From assembly GCA_016199625.1 (NCBI GenBank), contig JACQGI010000034.1, positions 1 to 44,942 of the forward strand: 44,942 bases of DNA, written 5' to 3'. The notes beneath the pieces were generated by a model, which saw nothing but the letters and a program-made list of their open reading frames with translations, had not been told where the DNA came from and ran no database searches. How positions within the stretch are numbered: the first letter of the stretch is position 1; every line of letters starts with the position of its first letter. Of the stretch, positions 14,585 through 23,185 are shown in pieces. The translations under genes were made by a program, and so were the position numbers. Origin of the DNA: Acidobacteriota bacterium (GTDB taxonomy: Bacteria > Acidobacteriota > Vicinamibacteria > Fen-336).

Positions 14585-15607
14585 TCAGCTGTTGCTTCCG
14601 CCAAACGTCATCTGGCGGATCAGCGCCTCGTCCTTGCTCCCCTGGCGCTGTTCGTAGAACTCCTGGAGGACCGCGCGGACGTGGGGGTGGCTCGTCGCGA
14701 TGCGGTCGAGGGTCGGCTTGTCGAGCTCGAGCAGCTCACAACGCGAGGCGGCCGTGACCGTGGCGGTGCGGGGCCCCCCGGTCAGCACCGAGATCTCGCC
14801 GAAGAACGAACCCTCGCCCATCTCGCGCACCTGGACGTGCCGCCCGGCGGGATTGCGAATGAACGCCTTCACGACCCCCGTCGTGAGGACGAAGAGGCTG
14901 TCGCCGGGCTCGCCTTCCGTGATGATGATGTCCCCGGGACCGAAGTCGAGGAGCCGCATCCCGTGCATCACCTCGAGCAGCTCCTCCTCCGAGAAGTCGC
15001 TGAAGAGGGGACTCGCCACGGCGGGACGAGGGCCGCCGCCCGTCGACGGGGGCGGCTCGGCCGCCTCGTGGGCCACCTCCACCAGCTCGAGGCCGAAGGC
15101 CTCCTCGCTCATGGGCTCCACCTCGGCGCCCTCCTCTGGAGCCGCTGGGGTCTCTGGCGCCTGTGGAGGGGGCGCGGCGGCGGGGGCCTCCATCCCGATC
15201 TCGGGGAGAGGCCCGGACGCCGGAGCGCCCGGAACGATGAAGGTTCCCGTGGGGGTGAAGGCGCCCGTGGTCCCGCGACCCTTCTCCTGGTGAATGAGCG
15301 ACGCGAGCTTCTTCTCGACGTCGGCCCGGCCCGGCTCGATCTTCTCGATCTTCTTGAGGACGGCGATCGCTTTCGCGGCGAAACCCTCGAGGGCGTACTC
15401 GTCGGCGAGGCCGATGAGGATCGGGATCGCCTCCCTGCCCTTGCCGGCCATCACCAGGACCTCGGCGAGCTGATGGCGCATGCGCGGGTCCCGGCTGCCC
15501 AGGCGGAACTGCTCGCGGAGGACCTCGACGGCCCGGGAGTACTTCTTGCGGGCGATGAGCTCCTCGACGCTCAGGTCCTTGTCGCCGCGCAGCCAGGCGA
15601 GAGGCAT
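14585..15607 (-). CDS. TPR-like plus cyclic-nucleotide-binding domain protein
   Basis: 340 residues. Residues 10-106 are helical TPR-like repeats (KKYSRAVEVLREQFRLGSRD, AIPILIGLADEYALEGFAAK). A Pro/Ala-rich linker (115-200) follows. Residues 203-325 form a CRP/cNMP-binding domain whose phosphate-binding cassette is FFGEISVLTGGPRTATV (268-284). There is no DNA-binding domain and no catalytic domain, so it is probably a cytosolic adaptor or sensor. Start at 15607 rather than the upstream ATG, because the upstream residues overlap the promoter. It is divergent from the Wzc-like gene. Confidence 0.8.
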   Translation of the reverse strand: MPLAWLRGDKDLSVEELIARKKYSRAVEVLREQFRLGSRDPRMRHQLAEVLVMAGKGREAIPILIGLADEYALEGFAAKAIAVLKKIEKIEPGRADVEKKLASLIHQEKGRGTTGAFTPTGTFIVPGAPASGPLPEIGMEAPAAAPPPQAPETPAAPEEGAEVEPMSEEAFGLELVEVAHEAAEPPPSTGGGPRPAVASPLFSDFSEEELLEVMHGMRLLDFGPGDIIITEGEPGDSLFVLTTGVVKAFIRNPAGRHVQVREMGEGSFFGEISVLTGGPRTATVTAASRCELLELDKPTLDRIATSHPHVRAVLQEFYEQRQGSKDEALIRQMTFGGSNS

Positions 15608-15625
15608 TGGAGAGGCTCCGCGCCG

Positions 15626-15655
15626 AGGGTACGGGCGCCGCCCCCGCCGTGTCAA
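15626..15655 (-). promoter_or_regulatory. Promoter TTGACA-18-TACCCT for the cNMP-binding protein gene
   Basis: Minus strand: perfect TTGACA at 15650-15655, an 18-base spacer and a weak -10 (TACCCT) at 15626-15631. The leader to the ATG at 15607 would be about 12 bases. Its -35 overlaps the -35 of the forward promoter. Confidence 0.45.
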
Positions 15656-15677
15656 GGAATCGGAGCTGGGCTAGAAT
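15649..15677 (+). promoter_or_regulatory. Promoter GTGTCA-17-TAGAAT for the Wzc-like gene
   Basis: TAGAAT (15672-15677) with GTGTCA 17 bases upstream (15649-15654). The -10 ends 28 bases before the chosen ATG at 15706; the earlier ATG at 15676 overlaps the -10 itself and is unlikely to be used. Confidence 0.5.
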
Positions 15678-15705
15678 GTCTCGTCCCTTCCGCGCACCCG
15701 AGGCC

Positions 15706-17913
15706 ATGAGCGACTCCCTGCTCCTGCAGGACCTCCGCCAGCACCTGGCGACGCTCCACAAGCGCCGCGGCCTCGTCGCGACCAGCGTGGGCGTGAGCCT
15801 TCTCGTCGCGACGCTGTACAACTACACCTCGCGCCCGCTCTACCAGGCCACGGCCCAGATCCTCATCGACCGCGACACGCCGAACGTGCTGCCGACCCGG
15901 GAGCTGATGGAGGCCCCGAAGGGGGCCGACTACTACGAGACGCAGTACGAGCTGCTCCGGGGCCGCAGCCTGGCGGAGCGGGTGGTGGAGAGGCTGGAGC
16001 TGCAGAAGCAGGCCGAGTTCCAGACCGGCCCGCTCCTCACCCCGTGGGAGCGCCTCCGCCGCCTCGCCGGGAGCCGGCCTTCTTCGCCCACCGTGGACCG
16101 CGACGGCGTCCCTCTGCCGCCCGTCGTGGCGGCGTTCCGGTCGCGCCTGGGCGTCGAGCCCGTCGCGGGAAGCCGCCTCGTGAACCTGCGCTTCCGCGCC
16201 TACGACCCGCTCCTCGCCGCCCAGGCGGTGAACGCCTTGGCCCAGCTCTACATCGAGCAGTCCCTCGAGTTCCGCTACACGACGTCGGCCGAGGCGACGG
16301 GCTGGCTGTCCGAGCGCCTCGCCGAGCAGCAGAAGAAGGTGGACGCGGCGGAGAAGAGGCTGCAGGCCTATCGCGAGCGCGAGGGCCTCGTGAACGTCGA
16401 GGAGCGCCAGGGGCTCGTGGACCAGAAGCTCGCGACCCTCACCGGCTCCGTCATGACCGCCCGGACCGAGCGCATCACCCGGGAGACGCTCTTTCGGCAG
16501 ATGGCGGGCCTCTCGCCGGAGCAGCTCGCTACGTTCCCCTCCGTCCTGGAGAACGCCGTGGTCCAGGGCTTGCGCGCGCGTCTCGCCCAGCTCGACGAAG
16601 AGGAGGCCCGCCTCTCGGAGACCCTCGGGGACCTCCACCCGGAGATGGTAAAGGTGCGCGCACGGATCAAGGCCGCCGAGGACAAGCTTCAGGCCGAGAT
16701 CCAGGGCATCGTCCGCTCGGCGCGCAGCGCCTACGAGACCGCGCTGCTCCAGGAGAACCGTCTCCAGGAGAGCCTCGACCTGGTCAAGCAGGAGGCCCTC
16801 GTCGTGAACCGCAAGGCGATCGAGCTGGGGGCCCTCACGCGCGACGTCGAGAGCCACCAGCAGCTCCTCCGCGAGCTGCTGAACCGGACGAAGGAGACCG
16901 GCCTCGAGACCGAGCTGAAGTCCACGAACCTGCGGGTCGTCGAGAAGGCCGAGGTCCCGCGCGCGCCGATCCTCCCGCGGCGGATGTGGAACTACCAGGT
17001 GGCCCTCCTGGTGGGCCTCCTGGTCGGCGTCGGGCTGTCGGTGCTCTTCGAGCACCTGGACAACACCATCAAGACCCCCGAAGACGTGAAGGGCCACCTG
17101 GGGCTGCCTTTCCTGGGCATGGTCCCGGAGGTGTCGCCGGCGCCGGGGCCGGCGGGGGAGGGCGACGCCGCGGTGCCGCTCGTGGTGCGAGATCCCCAAT
17201 CCGCCGTGGCCGAGGCCTACCGCGTGCTGCGGACCAACCTCATCTTCTCGTCGGCCGAGACCACCGGGCGCGTCCTCATGGTGAGCAGCGCGAACCCGGG
17301 CGAGGGCAAGACGACCACCGTGGCGAACCTCGCGGCCTCCCTCGCGGAGAACGGCGCCCGGGTCCTCGCCGTGGAGGCCGACCTGCGGCGCCCGACGATC
17401 CACCACCACTTCGGCGTCGAGAAGAGCCCGGGGCTCTCCGACGTCATCGTCGGCCACTGCCCGCCGTCGCAGGCCGTGGTGGCGACGCGCGTGCACGGGC
17501 TCTCGGTGTTGCCCTGCGGCTACGTGCCGCCGAACCCGGCGGAGCTGCTCGGTTCGGGGAGCATGCGCGAGGTCATCGCCACCCTGCGGAAGCGCTACGA
17601 CTGGGTCCTCATCGACGCACCTCCGATCCTCGCCATGGCCGATACGCCCGTCCTCTGCCCGTACGTGGACGGCGTCGTGCTCGTGGTGTGGGCGGAGAAC
17701 TGCACCCGGCCCGCCGTGCAGCGCTCCATCGACCAGGTGATCCGCGTCGGAGGCAAGCTGACGGGCGTCGTCCTCAACAAGGTCGACCTCGAGCGGAACT
17801 CTTACTACTACAGCCAGTACTACGGCGAGTACTACCGGACGTACTACGCAGAGGGCGCGGGCCAGCGCAGCCCGCAGGCCGGGGCGTCCGTCGAGAGCAT
17901 CCGCAGGTCGTAG
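15706..17913 (+). CDS. Polysaccharide co-polymerase with BY-kinase domain (Wzc-like)
   Basis: 735 residues. N-terminal Wzz domain with a first membrane helix (about 23-40), a long periplasmic coiled coil (about 200-415), a second helix near 428-450, then a cytoplasmic bacterial tyrosine kinase domain: Walker A SSANPGEGKTTTVANLAA (about 527-544), Walker A' VEADLRRPT and Walker B VLIDAPP. The C-terminus has a dense tyrosine cluster (NSYYYSQYYGEYYRTYYAEG), the usual autophosphorylation tail. These proteins control chain length and export of capsular or exopolysaccharide. The partner outer-membrane Wza and phosphatase genes are not in the window. Confidence 0.93.
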   Translation: MSDSLLLQDLRQHLATLHKRRGLVATSVGVSLLVATLYNYTSRPLYQATAQILIDRDTPNVLPTRELMEAPKGADYYETQYELLRGRSLAERVVERLELQKQAEFQTGPLLTPWERLRRLAGSRPSSPTVDRDGVPLPPVVAAFRSRLGVEPVAGSRLVNLRFRAYDPLLAAQAVNALAQLYIEQSLEFRYTTSAEATGWLSERLAEQQKKVDAAEKRLQAYREREGLVNVEERQGLVDQKLATLTGSVMTARTERITRETLFRQMAGLSPEQLATFPSVLENAVVQGLRARLAQLDEEEARLSETLGDLHPEMVKVRARIKAAEDKLQAEIQGIVRSARSAYETALLQENRLQESLDLVKQEALVVNRKAIELGALTRDVESHQQLLRELLNRTKETGLETELKSTNLRVVEKAEVPRAPILPRRMWNYQVALLVGLLVGVGLSVLFEHLDNTIKTPEDVKGHLGLPFLGMVPEVSPAPGPAGEGDAAVPLVVRDPQSAVAEAYRVLRTNLIFSSAETTGRVLMVSSANPGEGKTTTVANLAASLAENGARVLAVEADLRRPTIHHHFGVEKSPGLSDVIVGHCPPSQAVVATRVHGLSVLPCGYVPPNPAELLGSGSMREVIATLRKRYDWVLIDAPPILAMADTPVLCPYVDGVVLVVWAENCTRPAVQRSIDQVIRVGGKLTGVVLNKVDLERNSYYYSQYYGEYYRTYYAEGAGQRSPQAGASVESIRRS

Positions 17914-17983
17914 CGCTCTCCTTGATCGGGTCGTCGACCGAACGCTGAGGTGGGTCCGCAAGCCATGAGATTGGAGCGCGGCC

Positions 17984-20889
17984 GTGCCTCCTGAGGCGGC
18001 GGATCCGCTCGTCGGCCAGGTCCTCTCGCACTACGAGATCCTCGAGCGGCTCGGCGCCGGAGGGATGGGCGTGCTCTACCGCGCCCGCGACACGCGTCTC
18101 GACCGGACGATCGCGCTGAAGCTCCTGCGTCCGGAGATGCTCGGGGACGCCGAGCGACGCCGGCGGTTCATCCAGGAGGCCCGCGCCGCCTCGGCCCTCA
18201 ACCACCCCGGGATCGTCACCGTCCACGAGATCGATCACGATCCGGCTACGGACACGGACTTCATCGCGATGGAGCTGGTGGAGGGCCAGTCGCTCGAGCG
18301 GCGGCTCGCGCGGAGCGCGCTGCCGCTCCCGGAGGGTCTCCGGCTGGCTTGCGACATCGCGGAAGCGCTGGCCGCCGCCCACGCCGCCGGCATCGTTCAC
18401 CGCGACGTGAAGCCGGCCAACGTGATGGTCACGCGGAGCGACCGGATCAAGGTGCTCGACTTCGGATTGGCGAAGCAGACGTTGACCGGCCCGCCGAGGG
18501 CGGATGAGGCCTCGGGAGCGACCGTCACGACCGCCCCTCGGACCGTCGAGGGCGTGATCCTCGGAACGCCGGCCTACATGTCTCCCGAACAGGCTCAGGG
18601 TCACCCCGTCGACGTCCGCTCCGACGTCTTCTCCCTGGGGGTCGTGCTGTACGAGATGCTGGCCGGCCGGCGGCCGTTCGCCGGCGAGTCACACGTGGCG
18701 GTGTTGGGCGCGATCCTTCACGAGAACCCGCCCCTGCTGCGGCAACTGCGCCGCGAGGTCCCGGCGGACCTCGAGCGGGTGGTGGAACGGTGCCTTCGGA
18801 AGGATCCGGCGCGGCGCTACGACACGGCGCTCGCGCTGCGGGACGACCTGCTGGCCTGTCGCGCGCGCTTCGAGGCGCGCCGCTCGGGGTGGCGGGCGCT
18901 GCTGCACCGGCCGGCCTTCCTCGTGGCGGCCGCGCTGCTCCTCGCCGCGGCCGTCGCCGGGGCCGCACGGCTCCGCGAGCGCCGGGCCCGGGAGGCGGTG
19001 GGCGAGGTGGCGCGTCTGGCCGAAGACGACCTCCGTCCGCAGGCCTTCCGGCTGGCACGCGACGCGCGAGCCGTGCTCTCGGATGACCCGCAGCTCGAGA
19101 GGCTCTGGCAGGCCGTGTCCCTCAACGCCTCCATTCGCAGCGAACCGCCGGGCGCGGAGATCTGGTTCAAGCCCTACGACGAGCCCGAAGCGGAGTGGCA
19201 GCGTCTCGGCGCGGCGCCGTTCGACGGGCCGGCGCCCGGAGGCAACCTGCGGGTGCGCTTCGTCAAGGACGGGTTCGAGACCGTCGAGGAGGCCGTCTCT
19301 CAGATGAAGCTGCTCAGCTCCCTGCACGTGCGGCTGACGCCGTCGGCCGACGTCCCAGCGGGGATGGTCGCGGTGCCCGGTGGCCCGTTCCAGTACCGCT
19401 TTGCGCGGGAGGCGAGGCTGGACGACTTCTGGCTCGATCGCCACGAGGTCACGAACCGCCAGTTCAAGGAGTTCGTCGACAAGGGCGGCTACAAGGACCG
19501 CCGCTACTGGAGGGAGGTCTTCCGCGAGGACGGGCGGACGCTGGCCTGGGAGGATGCCATGGTCCGGTTCCGCGATGCCACGGGTCGGCCCGGACCCGCC
19601 GGCTGGGAGCTCGGCACCTATCCCGAGGGACGCGCCCAGGAGCCGGTGGGAGGCGTGAGCTGGTACGAAGCCGCCGCGTACGCCGAGTACTCGGGTCGGC
19701 GCCTGCCGACCCTGCTCCACTGGTACAAGGCGGCCGAGCCGGCGCACTTCTCGGAGATCCTTCTCTTCAGCAACTTCTCGGGCGAGGGCCCCTCTCCCGT
19801 GGGCGAGCGGCCGGGTCTCGGCCCGTATGGGACCTACGACATGGCCGGCAACGTGCGCGAGTGGAGCGCGACGGCCGCGGGGGAGAAGCGCTACGCGCTG
19901 GGCGGTTCGTGGAACGATCCCACGTACCTGTACACCGGTCCCGACGCCCTGCCGCCCTTCGAGCGGCCGGCAACCGTCGGCTTACGCTGCGCGCTGTACC
20001 CGCGGCCCCCGTCCGCGGAAGCGTCGGCACCCGTCGAGGTCGTCTTCCCCGACCGGTCTCGGGAACAGCCCGTCTCCGACGAGGTGTTCGCCGCCTTCCG
20101 GCGGCTGTACTCCTACGACCGCAGCGATCTGAGCGCGTCCGCTCCGGAGCGCGTGGAAGAGACCGAGCACTGGGTCAAGGAGAGGCTGAGCTTCGCGGCC
20201 GCGTACGGCGGCGAGCGCATACCGGCCTACCTGTTCCTGCCGCGCTCCGCGCGGCCACCGTACCAGACGATCGTCTACTTCCCGTCCGGCGGCGCTGCCT
20301 TCCTGCCTTCAGGCGAGAGGCTCGGGCTCCTCGAGTTCGGCTACGTCGTTCGCAGCGGTCGTGCGGTGCTGTTCCCCGTTTACAAGGGAACCTACGAGCG
20401 CGGTCTTGGCAGGAGGGTCGGGGGCCCCGGCGAGCTACGGGACCTCGTTGTGCAGGCTGTCAAAGACCTCGGCCGCGCCCTCGATTATCTCGAGACGCGG
20501 CCCGACCTCGATCGGTCGCGGATCGCTTTCCTCGGCAGGAGCTTGGGCGCCGACATCGGGGTCCTCGTGGGCGCCCTCGACCCTCGCCTGCGGACCCTGG
20601 TCCTCCTCGGCACGGGCCTCAGGGCGGAGCCGGAGCCGCCGGAGATCGAGAGGCTGAACTTTGCGCCGCGGGTCAAGATGCCCGTGCTCATGATCAACGG
20701 GCGCGACGATTTCATGATCCCTCACGAGTCGTCGCAGGAGCCGCTCTTCCGCTTGCTCGGCACCCTGAGAAAGACAAGCGCCACTTCCTCTTCGACGGCG
20801 GACACGTCGCGCCGCGGACCCAGCCTGTCATCCGGGAAGTACTCGACTGGCTCGATCGCACTCTCGGCCCGGTGGCCTCGGCCTCGTGA
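17984..20889 (+). CDS. Ser/Thr kinase - FGE-like - alpha/beta hydrolase fusion, with apparent frameshift near 20763
   Basis: GTG start. Protein kinase domain (about 16-285) with GAGGMG loop, HRDVKPANVMV, DFGLAK and TPAYMSPEQ; membrane helix (about 309-327); a PEGA-like region (SIRSEPPGAEIWF); then an SUMF1/FGE-like domain (GMVAVPGGPF, DRHEVTNRQFKEFV, GNVREWSAT, LGGSWNDP). The FGE catalytic cysteines after GGS are absent. A hydrolase domain follows with GRSLGAD (Ser853) and GRDDFMIP (Asp908/909). The catalytic His (FDGGHVAPR) lies in the +1 frame, reached if one C is restored in the C-run at 20763-20765, giving an end at 20889. Without correction the frame runs to 21112 as Arg/Pro-rich nonsense. 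It is either a sequencing error or a real lesion. Confidence 0.88.
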
Positions 20890-20892
20890 CGG

Positions 20893-20907
20893 GGCTGCGA
20901 CGCAGCC
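20893..20907 (+). terminator. Small hairpin between convergent genes
   Basis: GGCTGC and GCAGCC with a three-base loop, four bases after the restored stop at 20889 and before the convergent stop at 20943. The T-run is poor (TTGT), so terminator function is weakly supported. Confidence 0.3.
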
Positions 20908-20942
20908 TTGTAGCCGCTGGCCCGGCTCGCCGCTGACCAGGC

Positions 20943-22019
20943 TTACGGCGCGACGAGGAGCGACGCCCGCCGAGCCAGGTCGAAGAGCTCCGGCGCCACG
21001 CCTTCGAGGTTGCAGAGGAACACCACGGCGAGGGCACGGTCGGGCTGCATGTAGAGCAGCGTGCTCACCTGCGGCTGGCCGCCGTTGTGCCAGAGCTCCC
21101 TCCGGCCCTTGAAGCGGCTGATCCGCCAGCCGAGGGCGTACTCGGTGAGCTTCCCGTCGCGGGTGCGCTGGGGGGCGAACATCCGCTCGAGGGCTTCCGT
21201 CCCGAGCAGCGTTCCCGATTGCAGCGCCGCGGCGAAACGGCCCACGTCCGGCGCAGTGGCGACGAGACCGCCCCCGGGGACCTTGTAGCTCGTGTCCGTC
21301 AGGATCGCGTTCCGCAGCTCGCCCGAGGCGCGGCGGACGTAGCCGGCGGCCCGGCCCGGGATGATCGCGAAGACGTCGTCCAGCCCCGCTCGCTCCATCC
21401 CCGCGGGCGCGAAGACGTTCTCCTGGAGATAGTCCGCGAACCGCACGCCCGCCACGGACTCGACCGCGCAGCCCAGAAGACAGTATCCGTAGGTGGAATA
21501 GAGGGCGCCCGTGCCCGGCTCGTGGACGAGCGGGTCGTCCTTGAAGACCGCGAGGGCGTCCACGACGCCCGCGTAGTGACGGGTGAGACCCCACTCCTCG
21601 TCGGCCACGTGGCGTACGCCGCCCTGGTGCGCGAGGAGCAGCCGTGCGGTCAGGGGCCACGGCTTCTCGGGGAACGCTGGGACGTAGGCCTGGATGGGCG
21701 AGTCGAGGTCCAGCTTGCCCTTGTCGGCGAGCTGGAGCACGGCGGTCGCCGTGATCGGCTTGGCGAGCGAGGCGATGCGGTAGACGGTGTCGGGGCGCGC
21801 CGGGACCTCGTGCTCGAGGTCGCCGACGCCCCAGGCGCCGGTCCATCGCACGCGGCCGTCGAGGGCGACCGCGGCGGACAACCCGGGGATCCCTCGCTGG
21901 GCGACCTCGGCGGCCACGGCCGCCTCGAGGCTCTCGCGCACCGCCGGCGGAAGGCCCTCCTCCGGAGCCTGGGCCGCGGCCGTTCCCGCGAGGAGCGCCA
22001 GGCCCACGGCGAGAGTCAC
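20943..22019 (-). CDS. Serine beta-lactamase-like hydrolase (class C / PBP4*-like), exported
   Basis: 358 residues, GTG start overlapping the stop of topoisomerase VI A by GTGA. A short signal peptide (about 1-17, ending AAAQA) precedes the domain. SLAK (84-87) is the S-x-x-K nucleophile motif, YSTYG (174-178) the Tyr motif and WHNGG, near the end, the third box. The family includes esterases, peptidases and true beta-lactamases; residues do not decide which. The coupling to the topoisomerase genes looks accidental. No lipoprotein box is present. Confidence 0.85.
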   Translation of the reverse strand: MTLAVGLALLAGTAAAQAPEEGLPPAVRESLEAAVAAEVAQRGIPGLSAAVALDGRVRWTGAWGVGDLEHEVPARPDTVYRIASLAKPITATAVLQLADKGKLDLDSPIQAYVPAFPEKPWPLTARLLLAHQGGVRHVADEEWGLTRHYAGVVDALAVFKDDPLVHEPGTGALYSTYGYCLLGCAVESVAGVRFADYLQENVFAPAGMERAGLDDVFAIIPGRAAGYVRRASGELRNAILTDTSYKVPGGGLVATAPDVGRFAAALQSGTLLGTEALERMFAPQRTRDGKLTEYALGWRISRFKGRRELWHNGGQPQVSTLLYMQPDRALAVVFLCNLEGVAPELFDLARRASLLVAP

Positions 22020-23185
22020 TCGAGCCAATCGCGATCCTTGAGCTTCTTCGGCAGGTACTCCTCGGTGATGAAGCTGATGCCCCGGCGCGAGAGCGCTTCG
22101 AGCTCGAACTTCTGGCCGCTCCTCACCATCTCCTGGATCTCCCGCTGCCACTGCGCCTTCTTGAACCACGGATAGGCGAGCATCTGCTTGGCCCGGTTGT
22201 TGTCGCCGTCGTCCATCTTGATGGAGACGTTGCTCGGGATCTCGTACTTGTCCTTGTCGAAGGACGACAGGCCGACGAACCGCGCATCGGGCACGGCCAT
22301 GCGCATGGACTCGTAGGCCAGGTTGATCGAGCCCTGTTTCATCACGCTGTAGATGTAGAAGCCCCACGGGTCGTTGTCGACGAGCACGTAGACGGGCAGC
22401 TCGAGCTCGTGGTGCAGGCGGTGTACGAGCCGCCGCACGCCGCGCGGCGGCTGGCCCCCGCCCTGGACGATGATGCACTGGTTCCGCTTCCAGTACTTGT
22501 CTTCGTTGAAGCGCGTCCACACGGCGTCCTTCTCGATCAGCAGGACGTACCTGGCCTCGTGCCTGCGGAAGTTGATGACGTTCGCTTCGACGATGGACGG
22601 CACTGCCCAACCCCCGGAGCCCATCCGGCGCAGGTCGATGGTGTCGCCGCTGTCGGTGATGGTGATGGGGCCGACCATGGAGCCCTTGCGTGCGGCGAAC
22701 AGGTGCAGCTCCTCGCGCAGGGCGTCGAGCGTCACCTCCAGGTCCTCGATGATCGGGTCGGATTCGTCCTGCTCCTCGAAGGTGTTCTGGCGCGTGTCGC
22801 CGATGGTGTGCTTGGCGACGTAGTACAGGTCGCGGATGCTGGTGGTCTTGCCCGATTCGATGAGCTCCTTGCAGGCCTCGCTCACGAGGAAGGTCTGCAT
22901 GAACTTCTTCGCCATCGACACGTTGAAGAAGTAGCGCTTCTGCCTCTGGTTGCCCAGCTCGACCAGACGCCTCTTCTCGCTCCAACTGACGTTGGCGAGG
23001 GAGCGCACGGGGATGTCGAGGAACGGGTTCTTCCCGCCCGCGACCGTCTTCAACACGCTCTCGGCCAGCTTCTCGATCTTGGCCGTCGTCTTCCTGGCGA
23101 TGGCGTCCTTCGCTCGGCGGGAGGGAATCCCGCCTCGCTCTCTGGGGCCGGTCCGCTTCGCGGACGCGTCTGGGCGCGCGGACAC
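22016..23185 (-). CDS. top6A: DNA topoisomerase VI subunit A (Spo11-like)
   Basis: 389 residues, GTG start sharing one base with the subunit B stop. The winged-helix 5Y-CAP domain holds the DNA-cleaving tyrosine in SIRDLYYVAKHTIGD (Tyr121 or Tyr122). The Toprim domain has LLIEKD (Glu218) and VLVDNDPWG (Asp270/Asp272) for Mg2+. Subunit A makes the double-strand break and B supplies the ATP-driven gate. Residues 9-27 (KRTGPRERGGIPSRRAKD) come from a palindromic repeat also found at 12216. The family is mainly archaeal and plant, and patchy in bacteria. Confidence 0.95.
   Translation of the reverse strand: MSARPDASAKRTGPRERGGIPSRRAKDAIARKTTAKIEKLAESVLKTVAGGKNPFLDIPVRSLANVSWSEKRRLVELGNQRQKRYFFNVSMAKKFMQTFLVSEACKELIESGKTTSIRDLYYVAKHTIGDTRQNTFEEQDESDPIIEDLEVTLDALREELHLFAARKGSMVGPITITDSGDTIDLRRMGSGGWAVPSIVEANVINFRRHEARYVLLIEKDAVWTRFNEDKYWKRNQCIIVQGGGQPPRGVRRLVHRLHHELELPVYVLVDNDPWGFYIYSVMKQGSINLAYESMRMAVPDARFVGLSSFDKDKYEIPSNVSIKMDDGDNNRAKQMLAYPWFKKAQWQREIQEMVRSGQKFELEALSRRGISFITEEYLPKKLKDRDWLE
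23111..23165. repeat. Dispersed palindromic repeat, copy B, inside the topoisomerase VI A reading frame
   Basis: The 17-base core CGGGAGGGAATCCCGCC at 23118-23134 is identical to copy A. Here it sits in the longer inverted repeat GGCGGGA/TCCCGCC. A second hairpin GTCCGC-TTC-GCGGAC follows at 23151-23165. The copy keeps the frame and encodes GGIPSRR on the minus strand. Confidence 0.6.

Noticed and set aside
20767-21112. C-terminal extension of the kinase fusion in the uncorrected frame
   Set aside because: It is Arg/Pro/Ser-rich without fold and antisense to the beta-lactamase-like gene; the correct His motif is in the next frame.
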